Shown: positions 55,736 through 62,786 of the stretch, piece after piece | How positions within the stretch are numbered: position 1 is the first letter of the stretch | How the letters are laid out: the number at the start of each line of letters is the position of its first letter | From: Myxococcales bacterium | GTDB lineage: Bacteria; Myxococcota; Polyangia; Nannocystales; Nannocystaceae | Assembly (NCBI GenBank): GCA_016793465.1 | Contig: JAEUJW010000057.1 | Coordinates: forward strand, 1 to 64,000 | Reading direction: 5' to 3' | Length of the DNA stretch: 64,000 nt | Notes under the pieces: generated by a model | What the model was told of the DNA's origin: nothing | Database searches by the model: none | The model's input: only the letters and a program-made list of their open reading frames with translations | Position numbers and translations under genes: made by a program

Positions 55736-56586
55736 GCCCGCACGCCCCGCGCCATCCGCTTGCCCAGCGCCACCACCGCGTGGGCATAAACCGACGGCAG
55801 CGCCCGCACCACCACGTCGATCAGGCGCGCGTCGTTGCCGACCAGCACCCGCGGCCTGTCGCTCGCCACCCCATTTAAAATGATCTCCGCCGCCCGGTCC
55901 GGGCTCATGCGCAGCAGCTTCTCGTTGTAGACCCGCGTGCGCGCCTCGTCGTCCGCCGAGACCGGCAGCCCCGCCTGCCGCGCCCGCTCGAGCGCCAGCG
56001 TGGCGATGTTGGTCTTGATCCCGCCCGGGTGCACGCACATCACCTGCACCGGGTGCCGGCCCTCGATCATCTCGATGCGCAGCGACTCGGTGAAGCCGCG
56101 CACCGCGAACTTCGCCGTGCAGTAGTGGCTGAGCGACCCCTGCGCCATGAACCCATTTAAGCTCGAGATGTTGATGATGTGCCCCGCGCCGCTGGCGATC
56201 ACATGCGGCAGGAACGCCTTGGTCCCGTGGATCACCCCCCACAGGTTGACCGCCAGCACCCGCTCGTAGTCCGCGTAGTCCGACGCCAGCACCGTCCGCG
56301 AGAACCCGACGCCCGCGTTGTTGAAAATTTGGTGCGCCGCGCCGTAGTGACCGACCACGACCTGCGCGTACGCCTCCATCGCCGCGCGGTCGCTGACGTC
56401 GAGCCGCTGATGGATGACCTCGGCCCCGCGCGCGCGCAGCCCCTCGGCCGTCGCGGCCACCGTCGCCTCGTCGATGTCCGACAGCGCCAGCCGGGCCCCG
56501 CGGCGCGCCAGCCCGGCGGCCAGCGAGCGCCCGATCCCCGAGCCCGCCCCGGTCACCACCGCCACACGTCCGTGAAAAGTGCTCAC
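55732..56586 (-). CDS. Short-chain dehydrogenase/reductase
   Basis: The 284-residue SDR has the NAD(P) loop TGAGSGIG near residue 13, NNAG (in FNNAGVGF), the catalytic Ser in INISSLNG and YxxxK in YCTAKFA. An Asp in ALSDIDEA after the second strand suggests NAD rather than NADP. A longer open frame exists, but the GTG at 56586 begins VSTFHGRVAVVTG, the expected N-terminus. It is first in the minus-strand SDR-ethR operon and probably makes or uses the ketone that the monooxygenase oxidises (inference). Confidence 0.9.
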   Translation of the reverse strand: MSTFHGRVAVVTGAGSGIGRSLAAGLARRGARLALSDIDEATVAATAEGLRARGAEVIHQRLDVSDRAAMEAYAQVVVGHYGAAHQIFNNAGVGFSRTVLASDYADYERVLAVNLWGVIHGTKAFLPHVIASGAGHIINISSLNGFMAQGSLSHYCTAKFAVRGFTESLRIEMIEGRHPVQVMCVHPGGIKTNIATLALERARQAGLPVSADDEARTRVYNEKLLRMSPDRAAEIILNGVASDRPRVLVGNDARLIDVVVRALPSVYAHAVVALGKRMARGVRA

Positions 56587-56616
56587 CCACGCGAGTCTGC
56601 AGGGCTTTTTGCGCGT

Positions 56617-56653
56617 TGTCAACACAGTGTTGACAAACTCGACGGTGTGTTGA
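56617..56653. promoter_or_regulatory. Palindromic EthR-type operator over divergent -35 boxes
   Basis: TGTCAACACAGTGTTGACA (56617-56635) is a perfect inverted repeat of 9 bp with a 1-bp centre. Its two outer hexamers are consensus -35 boxes: TTGACA toward the monooxygenase (56630-56635) and TTGACA on the minus strand toward the SDR gene (56622-56617). A third half-site GTGTTGA (56647-56653) lies exactly 20 bp on, on the same DNA face. Binding would shut both promoters. Confidence 0.85.
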
Positions 56654-56668
56654 AGAGTCCCCCCTCGC

Positions 56669-58132
56669 ATGGAACACCTCGACGTGCTCATCGTCGGCGC
56701 CGGCCTGTCCGGCATCGGGGCCGCCTACCACCTGCAGGACCGCTGCCCGGGCAAGACCTACGCCGTGCTCGAGGCGCGCCGCGACCTCGGCGGCACCTGG
56801 GACCTGTTCCGTTACCCCGGCATCCGCAGCGACTCGGACATGCACACCCTCGGCTTCGCCTTCCGCCCGTGGACGCAGTCGAGGTCGATCGTCGACGGCC
56901 CCGCGATCTTGCAGTACCTGCGGGACACCGCCCGCGAGTACGGCATCGACCGCAAGATCCGCTACGACACCCGCGTCGAGTCGGCCGCGTGGTCGTCGGC
57001 CGACGACCGCTGGACCGTCACCGTCCGCCGCGGCGACACCGGCGAGGCCGCCACGATCACCTGCGGCTTCCTGCTCGGCTGCACCGGCTACTACCGCTAC
57101 GACGCCGGCTACGCCCCGCGCTTCCCCGATCAGGAGCGCTTCACCGGGCCGATCGTGCACCCCCAGCACTGGCCCGAGGACCTCGACTACGCCGGCAAGC
57201 GCGTGGTCGTGATCGGCAGCGGCGCCACCGCGATCACGCTCGTGCCGGCCATGGCCCACGAGGCCGCGCACGTGACGATGCTGCAGCGCTCGCCGAGCTA
57301 CGTCGCCAGCCTGCCGAGCGTCGACCCGATCGACCGCCGCCTGCGCCGCGTGCTGCCCGACCGCCTGACCAGCGCGATCGTCCGCTGGAAGAACGTCGCC
57401 GTCAGCACACTGCTCTACCAGCTGAGCCGCCGCCGCCCCGAGCTCGTCAAGAAGCAGCTGCGCGGCTTCCTGGGGCGCGCCCTCCCGCCCGGCTTCGACA
57501 TCGATCGCCACTTTAAGCCGAGCTACAACCCGTGGGACCAGCGCCTGTGCGTCGTGCCCGACGGCGACCTTTTTAAGGCGATCCGCAAGGGCAAGGTCGA
57601 CGTCGTCACCGACCACATCGACCGCTTCACCGAGCGCGGCGTCCGCCTGCGCTCGGGCGACGAGCTCGCCGCCGACATCATCGTCACCGCCACCGGCCTC
57701 AACATGCTCATGCTCGGCGGCATCCGCCTCACCGTCGACGGCGCCGAGGTCCCCGTCCACCAGCGCAAGGCCTACAAGGCGATGATGCTCGAGGGCGTGC
57801 CCAACTTCGCGTTCGCCATCGGCTACACCAACGCCTCGTGGACCCTGAAGGCCGACCTCACCGGCGAGTACGTCGGCCGCCTGCTCAACCACATGGACGC
57901 CCACGGCCACACCCGCTGCGTGCCCGTCAACGACGACCCCGGCATCGTCGACCAGCCGCTGCTCGACTTCCAGGCCGGCTACGTGCTCCGCTCGCTCGCC
58001 CAGCTGCCGCGCCAGGGCTCGCGCACGCCGTGGCGGGTGCACATGAACTACTTCGCCGACCTGCTGATGTTCCGCCTCGGCTCGCTCACCGACCGGGCGA
58101 TGAAGTTCTCCGGCGCCGCGCCGCCGCCGTGA
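56669..58132 (+). CDS. ethA: EthA-like Baeyer-Villiger flavin monooxygenase
   Basis: The 487-residue FAD/NADPH monooxygenase inserts oxygen into ketones to give esters. Seen: EHLDVLIVGAGLSGIGAAYHL (FAD fold), GGTWDLFRYPGIRSDSDMHT, the Baeyer-Villiger fingerprint FTGPIVHPQHWP near residue 158, the NADPH fold VVVIGSGATAIT near 185, HYNPWDQR-like YNPWDQRLCVVPDGDLFKAIRKGKV, GYTNASWTLKADL and QGSRTPWR. These blocks are shared with mycobacterial EthA almost unbroken. Divergent from the SDR-ethR operon, with the operator between. Its 3' end overlaps the opposite MYXO-CTERM gene by 47 bp. Confidence 0.95.
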   Translation: MEHLDVLIVGAGLSGIGAAYHLQDRCPGKTYAVLEARRDLGGTWDLFRYPGIRSDSDMHTLGFAFRPWTQSRSIVDGPAILQYLRDTAREYGIDRKIRYDTRVESAAWSSADDRWTVTVRRGDTGEAATITCGFLLGCTGYYRYDAGYAPRFPDQERFTGPIVHPQHWPEDLDYAGKRVVVIGSGATAITLVPAMAHEAAHVTMLQRSPSYVASLPSVDPIDRRLRRVLPDRLTSAIVRWKNVAVSTLLYQLSRRRPELVKKQLRGFLGRALPPGFDIDRHFKPSYNPWDQRLCVVPDGDLFKAIRKGKVDVVTDHIDRFTERGVRLRSGDELAADIIVTATGLNMLMLGGIRLTVDGAEVPVHQRKAYKAMMLEGVPNFAFAIGYTNASWTLKADLTGEYVGRLLNHMDAHGHTRCVPVNDDPGIVDQPLLDFQAGYVLRSLAQLPRQGSRTPWRVHMNYFADLLMFRLGSLTDRAMKFSGAAPPP

Positions 58133-58775
58133 GCGCCAGACCGACGAGCGCCAGCCAGCCGGGCCCGCCCGCCCCGCGCACGTCGCACCCGGACTTCGCC
58201 GGCTCGGCCTTCGCCGGCTCGGCCTTCGCCGGCTCGGCCTTCGCCGGCGCCTGCAGATCCGGCGGCGTGATCGGCTTGCGGTCGACCGCCCCCGGGTCGA
58301 TCGGCTTGCCGCTCGCGTCGAGGTACTCGAGCCCGACCAGCCGGGCCGAGCACGCGTCGCCGGTGATCGTCGCGCGCACCGTCCAGCGCACCTCGCTCGC
58401 CGGCGACGTGTGGGGGATCGTTCGGATGCCCGGGAACGCCCCGCCGCAGGCCTTACCGGCGGCGACCACCGCCATGCTCTGCTCGCGCTCGCTGACCCCG
58501 ACCCCGACCCTGTCGGCCTCGGCCGCGTCGACGAGGTAGAGCTGCATGTCGCCCGCCATCGGGTGCCAGTCGACCGCGGTGACCTGGCCCGGCCACACCT
58601 TGTCGGCGCCGCGGAACGTGTTGGCGAGGATCAACGCCTTGCCGGCCGGGACCTCGGCGTCGACGCGGATCGACAGCGCGACGCTCTTCTCGGCCGGTCC
58701 GAGCTCGTCCGCCCGCGCCGCCGTGGCGGTCGCCAGCACCCCTGCACACGCAAACACCCGCGACAGACGCATCAT
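58086..58775 (-). CDS. Secreted protein with MYXO-CTERM-like tail
   Basis: The 229-residue protein has a signal peptide (VFACAGVLATATAARA), a beta-type domain (KALILANTFRGADKVWPGQVTAVDW), a PAKAE repeat stalk and a tail of GCD, a hydrophobic helix and RRRR (GPGWLALVGLALTAAARRRR), which fits the MYXO-CTERM sorting signal: the Cys should be processed and the protein anchored at the outer surface. The start is leaderless (TATCGT box 6 nt upstream). Function of the main domain unknown. Confidence 0.82.
   Translation of the reverse strand: MMRLSRVFACAGVLATATAARADELGPAEKSVALSIRVDAEVPAGKALILANTFRGADKVWPGQVTAVDWHPMAGDMQLYLVDAAEADRVGVGVSEREQSMAVVAAGKACGGAFPGIRTIPHTSPASEVRWTVRATITGDACSARLVGLEYLDASGKPIDPGAVDRKPITPPDLQAPAKAEPAKAEPAKAEPAKSGCDVRGAGGPGWLALVGLALTAAARRRRTSSPGR
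58198..58246 (-). repeat. 15-bp tandem repeat encoding PAKAE
   Basis: Just over three copies of GGCTCGGCCTTCGCC, identical to the base, encode the stalk before the MYXO-CTERM tail. Identity among copies suggests recent expansion. Confidence 0.85.
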
Positions 58776-58781
58776 CGGCGC

Positions 58782-58809
58782 ACGATAACAGCTCCCCTCC
58801 GGATTACAA
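58782..58809 (-). promoter_or_regulatory. Promoter of the MYXO-CTERM gene, leaderless type
   Basis: TTGTAA (58809-58804), a 16-bp spacer and TATCGT (58787-58782); the ATG follows 6 nt later. The same TTACAA hexamer may also serve the divergent crotonase promoter. Confidence 0.6.
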
Positions 58810-58827
58810 CGCGCCCCGACGCAGGTA

Positions 58828-58833
58828 TACACT
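58828..58833 (+). promoter_or_regulatory. TACACT -10 box of the crotonase gene
   Basis: It ends 6 nt before the ATG at 58840. TTACAA, 18 bp upstream, is a weak -35. Confidence 0.4.
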
Positions 58834-58839
58834 CGCGCC

Positions 58840-59643
58840 ATGTCCTCCGAGCCGCGCGTGCGCGTGACCATCGAAGCCGGCGTCGCCGACGTGCGCCTCG
58901 TCCGCCCGGACAAGCGCAACGGCCTCGACCTGGCGATGATCGAGGCGCTCATCGCCGCCGGCGAGCGCATCCGGGGCGACCGCAGCGTGCGCGCCGCGGT
59001 CCTGTCCGGCGAGGGCAAGGCCTTCTGCGCCGGCCTCGACTGGGCCGCCGTCATGTCCGCGGGCGCCGGCGCGATCACCCGCCTGCTCGAGCGCCCCGCG
59101 GGCTCGCCCGCCAACCTCGCCCAGCGCTGCTGCTGGGTCTGGTCCGAGGTGCCCGTCCCGGTGATCGCCGCGGTCCACGGCCCGACCCTCGGCGGCGGCC
59201 TGCAGCTCGCGCTCGCCTGCGACATCCGCCTCGCCGCCGCCGACACCCAGCTGTCGGTCATGGAGATCCGCTACGGCCTCATCCCCGACATGAGCGTCTC
59301 GCAGACGCTGTTAAAATTGGTCCGCCCCGACGTCGCGCGCGAGCTGATCTACACCGGGCGCGTCGTCCAGGCCGCCGAGGCCGCCGCCCTCGGGCTCGTC
59401 ACCCGCGTGGTCGACGACCCGCTCGCCGAGGCCCGCGCCCTCGCGGCCACGATCGCCGCCCAGTCGCCCGAGGCCGTGCGCGCGGCCAAGCGCCTGTGCG
59501 ACGAGGCCCCGCGCATGGACCTCGCCGCCGCGCTCGCCCACGAGACCGCCCTCCAGCTCCCGCTGCTCGGCTCGACCAACCAGCTCGAGGCCCTGCAGGC
59601 CACGCTCGCCCGCCGCCCGCCGCAGTTTCGGGACCCGGAGTGA
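58840..59643 (+). CDS. Enoyl-CoA hydratase/isomerase (crotonase) family protein
   Basis: The 267-residue crotonase-fold protein has RPDKRNGLDLAMIEAL, GEGKAFCAGLDWAAVMS (first oxyanion loop), VHGPTLGGGLQLALACDIRLA (second oxyanion loop), and Glu in MEIRYGLIPDM. The catalytic acid pair of true hydratases is not clearly present, so an isomerase or other CoA-ester function is possible. It lies 6 bp before a kinase gene and should be cotranscribed with it. Near the EthA-like module, it could feed the same fatty/ketone degradation (weak inference). Confidence 0.9.
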   Translation: MSSEPRVRVTIEAGVADVRLVRPDKRNGLDLAMIEALIAAGERIRGDRSVRAAVLSGEGKAFCAGLDWAAVMSAGAGAITRLLERPAGSPANLAQRCCWVWSEVPVPVIAAVHGPTLGGGLQLALACDIRLAAADTQLSVMEIRYGLIPDMSVSQTLLKLVRPDVARELIYTGRVVQAAEAAALGLVTRVVDDPLAEARALAATIAAQSPEAVRAAKRLCDEAPRMDLAAALAHETALQLPLLGSTNQLEALQATLARRPPQFRDPE

Positions 59644-59649
59644 CCGCCG

Positions 59650-61215
59650 ATGGACCCGACCGGCAGCGGCGGCACGGAGGACGCCTGGCCCGACGACCAG
59701 GTCTCGCGCACCGACTCCGGTGACGGCGCGCCCGCGCCGGTCGAGGTGCCCGGCCATCTCGGCGAGTCGGCCCGCATCGGCCGCTTCGCGGTGCTGCGCC
59801 AGCTCGGCGCCGGCGGCATGGGCGTGGTCTACTCGGCCTACGACGAGGAGCTCGACCGCAAGATCGCGCTGAAGCTGCTGCGACCCGGGCGCGACAACAG
59901 CGACCGCAACCAGGCCCGCATGCAGCGCGAGGCGCGGGCCATGGCCACGCTCTCGCACCCCAACGTCGTCCAGGTCTACGAGGTCGGCCGGTTCGAGGAC
60001 CAGGTCTACCTCGCCATGGAGTTCGTGCCGGGCAAGACGCTCGGCGCGTGGCTGAAGGCCCCGCGCCCCGAGGGCGCCCCGCCGCTCAGCTGGCAGCAGA
60101 TCCTCGACGTCATGATCCAGGCCGGCCAGGGCCTGCACGCCGCCCACGAGGCCGGCGTCGTGCACGGCGACTTCAAGCCCGACAACGTGCTGATCGACGC
60201 CCAGGACCGGGCCCACGTGGTCGACTTCGGGCTCTCGCGCCGCGTCGACCCGGCCGAGAGCGCCGCCCGCCACCCGCGCCTGCCCGACGAGGCCGCGCTG
60301 TCGCTGATCACCACCCCGCAGCCCGGGCAGCCGCGGCGCCACGAGCCCGACCCCGAGGCCATGCGCAGCAGCGCCAGGATCGCCGGCACGCCGGCGTACA
60401 TGGCCCCGGAGCAGCACCGCCACCGCCCCGCCGATCAGCGCGCCGATCAGTTCAGCTTCTGCGTCACCCTCTACATCGCGCTCTACGGCCGCCACCCGTT
60501 CGCCGGCGAGGGCCTGCTCGCGCTCGTCATGAACGTGTGCGACGGCAACGTCCACCCGCCCGACCCGGCGAGCCCGGTCCCGCCGGCGATCTTCCACCAG
60601 GTGATCGCCCGCGGCCTCGACACCGAGCCCGAGCGGCGCTTCGCGACCATGGCCGACCTGCTCGAGGCCCTGGGGCGCGCCTCCGGCCGCGCCCGCGACC
60701 CCGAGTTCGACCTCTCGGTCGCCCGCCGCCAGCGCATCGTGCTGTCGGCGGCGATCGCCCTCAGCGCGATCGGCATCACGGTCGTGTTCGTGCTGACCAG
60801 CCCGACCGACGACCGCATGCCGACCGCGAGCATGAGCGTGACCGCCGCGCTGGTCGTCAACCTCGTCATCCTCACCCTGCTGTTCGCCTTCCGCGGCGCC
60901 CTATTAAAAAACACGATCAACCGGCGCGTGATGGCCTGGCTGGTCGTCTCGAGCCTCTCGATCCTGGTGCACCGCGTCTCGGCCCTGGCGATCGACATCA
61001 GCGTCACCGCGACCCTCGTCAACGACCTGCTGCTGCTCAGCTTCATCGCCTTCATGGCCGCCGTCACGGTCGAGCGCTGGATCGCCGGCGCCGGCCTGCT
61101 GATGTTCGGCGCCTGCGTGACGATCGCGGCGGTGCCGGCGATCGCCCCGCTCGTGCTGGTCGGCGCCACCCTCGGCGTGTTCGGCCTGGCGACCTACTTC
61201 TGGCACCGCCGCTGA
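59650..61215 (+). CDS. Polytopic membrane Ser/Thr kinase with HGD catalytic loop
   Basis: The 521-residue protein has a Hanks-type kinase domain (about 43-335): LGAGGMGVVYSA, catalytic Lys in IALKLL, catalytic loop VVHGDFKPDNV near 172, DFGLSR and GTPAYMAPEQH. The loop reads HGD in place of HRD: the catalytic Asp stays, the Arg that senses activation-loop phosphate is lost, as in some non-RD kinases. A long insert (about 195-240) precedes the APE region. The C-terminus (about 350-521) has about six hydrophobic helices, unlike the usual single helix. Ends at an all-A/T tract. Confidence 0.9.
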   Translation: MDPTGSGGTEDAWPDDQVSRTDSGDGAPAPVEVPGHLGESARIGRFAVLRQLGAGGMGVVYSAYDEELDRKIALKLLRPGRDNSDRNQARMQREARAMATLSHPNVVQVYEVGRFEDQVYLAMEFVPGKTLGAWLKAPRPEGAPPLSWQQILDVMIQAGQGLHAAHEAGVVHGDFKPDNVLIDAQDRAHVVDFGLSRRVDPAESAARHPRLPDEAALSLITTPQPGQPRRHEPDPEAMRSSARIAGTPAYMAPEQHRHRPADQRADQFSFCVTLYIALYGRHPFAGEGLLALVMNVCDGNVHPPDPASPVPPAIFHQVIARGLDTEPERRFATMADLLEALGRASGRARDPEFDLSVARRQRIVLSAAIALSAIGITVVFVLTSPTDDRMPTASMSVTAALVVNLVILTLLFAFRGALLKNTINRRVMAWLVVSSLSILVHRVSALAIDISVTATLVNDLLLLSFIAFMAAVTVERWIAGAGLLMFGACVTIAAVPAIAPLVLVGATLGVFGLATYFWHRR

Positions 61216-61216
61216 G

Positions 61217-61236
61217 AATTTTTTAATTTAAAAATT
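61217..61236. terminator. 20-bp all-A/T near-palindrome between convergent genes
   Basis: AATTTTTTAATTTAAAAATT, the longest A/T-only run in the window, fills the 23-bp gap between the stop codons of the kinase and the L7/L12-like gene. It gives a T-run in both directions and so could act in two-sided termination. Confidence 0.5.
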
Positions 61237-61238
61237 GA

Positions 61239-61616
61239 TCAGCGGATCTCGACCTTGCCGCCGGCGGCCTGCAGCCGGTCCGCCAGGGCCTGGGCGTGGC
61301 TGCGGTAGTCGAACTCGCCGACCTCGACGGGCGCCGAGTCGATGAACAGCTTGGCCTCGACGATGCCGAGCGGCCGCACCTCGCGGATCGCCTTCATCAT
61401 CTCGATGCGCCGGCTCTCGGTGTATCCGAGCAGGACCACCCGGTACACGTGTTCGTCCAGCATGCCCATGACCAGCGGGGCGCCCATCGCCACGCGCTCG
61501 ACCGGCGGGACCGGCCGGAGCCCGAGCCGCCGCTGCAGCTCGTCGATCAGCTCGCCGAGCTCGTGCGTGCCGAGGCCCTCGAGGTAGGCCACGACCTCGG
61601 CGCGCGTCAGGCTCAC
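61239..61616 (-). CDS. Ribosomal protein L7/L12-like protein
   Basis: The 125-residue protein has the L7/L12 layout: an N-terminal helical pair LTRAEVVAYLEGLGTHELGELIDELQRRLGL (L7/L12 has a VVELISAMEEKFGV type segment here), a short hinge (about 35-48), and a C-terminal domain YRVVLLGYTESRRIEMMKAI, PLGIVEAKLFIDSAP, ALADRLQAAGGKVEIR that lines up with KxxVIKxVRxxTGLGLKEAKxLVExxP and the AGAxVEVK end. It is too diverged to be the main L7/L12. The GTG at 61616 overlaps the stop of the small Cys protein (GTGA). Confidence 0.8.
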   Translation of the reverse strand: MSLTRAEVVAYLEGLGTHELGELIDELQRRLGLRPVPPVERVAMGAPLVMGMLDEHVYRVVLLGYTESRRIEMMKAIREVRPLGIVEAKLFIDSAPVEVGEFDYRSHAQALADRLQAAGGKVEIR

Positions 61617-61897
61617 GACGCCCCCCGCGCCGCCAGCGAGCGCAGCAGCGTGACCAGCCGAGCCTGCCGGGTCGTGCGCGTCACCACCTGGCCGGCGTCG
61701 TCGACCGTGTAGCGCACGCACAGCCGACCGCCCGGCGCGCGCGCGGCGATCAGCGCCTCGGCCTCGGCGCGCGTCAGCTGCGAGAGGTCGGTGACCCGCA
61801 GGTCGCACTGTGCGCAGTGGCGACTGCGCTGATCGCCGTCCATCGTCGCCCAGTCGGCGTGACACGGCTCGCGGATCCGCAGCGACTCGAGCGACAC
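61613..61897 (-). CDS. Small Cys protein (CHxDW-CxxC type)
   Basis: The 94-residue protein has the pattern REPCHADWATMDGDQRSRHCAQCDLRVTDLSQLTRAEAEALI and RLCVRYTVDDAG. This resembles a common bacterial family with PC-x-W, RFCxxCxxxVYNLSxxT and GRLCVR segments and probably one bound metal through four Cys; function unknown. The GTG start at 61897 lacks a clear ribosome-binding site. It is coupled (GTGA) to the L7/L12-like gene, so the two may act together. Confidence 0.75.
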   Translation of the reverse strand: MSLESLRIREPCHADWATMDGDQRSRHCAQCDLRVTDLSQLTRAEAEALIAARAPGGRLCVRYTVDDAGQVVTRTTRQARLVTLLRSLAARGAS

Positions 61898-61970
61898 GAC
61901 GAGAGAGGAGAGCCGGCCACGAAACTCCTGTCAAGCCGGCGCCCACGTGACGAGCTGGGCGAAGCCGAGC

Positions 61971-62663
61971 TCAGCCCTCGTCGCCGTTCGTGCCCCCCGT
62001 ATCACCCTCGCCGCCGGTCTCACCGCCGTCGCCGGCCGTGTCGCCGATCGTGTCGCCCTCCCCCTTCGTGTCGCCGATCGTGTCGCCCGAGCCGCCCTCA
62101 CCGGCCGTGTCGCCCGAGCCGCCCTCGCCCGCCGTGTCGCCCGAGCCGCCCTCACCCGCCGTGTCGCCCTCGCCCTTCGTGTCGCCGGCCGTGTCGCCCG
62201 AGCCGCCGCCCTCGTCCCCGCCGCCGCCCTCGCCCGTGTCGCCCGAGCCGCCGCCCTCGTCGCCGCCGCCCTCGGCCGTGTCGCCCGAGCCGCCGCCCTC
62301 GTCGCCGTTCGTGCCGCCCTCGTCGCCGCCGCCGCCCTCGGCCGTGTCGCCCTCGCCCTGGCCTTCGTCGCCGCCGTCGCCGTTCGAGTCGCCCTCGCCG
62401 TTGCTGTCGCCCTCGTCGCCGCCCTCCTGGCCGGGCCCGTCGCCCTCGCCCTGGCCCTCGTCGCCGCCCTGCGAGTCGCCCTCGTCGCCGCCGCCCTGGC
62501 CCTCGTCGCCGCCCTCGCCGTTCGAGTCGCCGCCCTCGCCGCCCTCTTCCATGCCCTGCTCGTCGCCGCCGCCGTCGTCGCCTCCGTTCTTCTCGGGGAA
62601 GTCACACCCGAACAAGCTGAGGACGAACGCCAGGGAAACGAAGCCAGGGACGTGGTTGCGCAT
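61971..62663 (-). CDS. Acidic low-complexity lipoprotein
   Basis: The 230-residue lipoprotein has signal MRNHVPGFVSLAFVLSLFGC and then about 200 residues made almost only of Gly, Asp, Glu, Ser, Thr, Gln and Asn, in irregular units such as GGDEGQGEGD, EGGSGDTAGEGGSGDTAGE and GDTKGEGDTIGD. It has no folding core; expected to be extended, highly acidic and cation-binding at the outer membrane (inference from composition). Divergent from the ECF sigma gene and possibly under its control. Confidence 0.8.
   Translation of the reverse strand: MRNHVPGFVSLAFVLSLFGCDFPEKNGGDDGGGDEQGMEEGGEGGDSNGEGGDEGQGGGDEGDSQGGDEGQGEGDGPGQEGGDEGDSNGEGDSNGDGGDEGQGEGDTAEGGGGDEGGTNGDEGGGSGDTAEGGGDEGGGSGDTGEGGGGDEGGGSGDTAGDTKGEGDTAGEGGSGDTAGEGGSGDTAGEGGSGDTIGDTKGEGDTIGDTAGDGGETGGEGDTGGTNGDEG
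61985..62560 (-). repeat. Coding low-complexity repeats of the acidic lipoprotein
   Basis: Overlapping 9-24-bp repeats, with GTGTCGCCCGAGCCGCC recurring about eight times on the plus strand. Copies are nearly identical at base level, so length change by slippage is likely. Confidence 0.8.
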
Positions 62664-62702
62664 GGTTGTCGGAATCTCCGGCCACCCTGTGCCCGATGCA
62701 TC

Positions 62703-62761
62703 GCCGGAATTACCGCGCCGCCACAGATTCCTCGCGCGCGTTCACGGCCTGTAATTCCGGC
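62703..62761. promoter_or_regulatory. Mirrored GCCGGAATTAC elements, candidate divergent ECF promoters
   Basis: GCCGGAATTAC (62703-62713) and its exact reverse complement (62751-62761) face each other over 37 bp. GGAAT-type -35 boxes are typical for ECF sigma factors. Read inward, the left copy points to the sigma gene and the right copy to the acidic lipoprotein gene, as expected for autoregulation plus one target. No shared -10 was evident. Confidence 0.5.
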
Positions 62762-62786
62762 CGCGGATCGGGCACTAAAGGCCGCA

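Noticed and set aside
50267..58132. Secondary-metabolite gene cluster (sulfotransferase, SDR, monooxygenase, regulator)
   Set aside because: No PKS, NRPS, terpene or RiPP core gene is present; the sulfotransferase and the EthA module are separated by unrelated genes.
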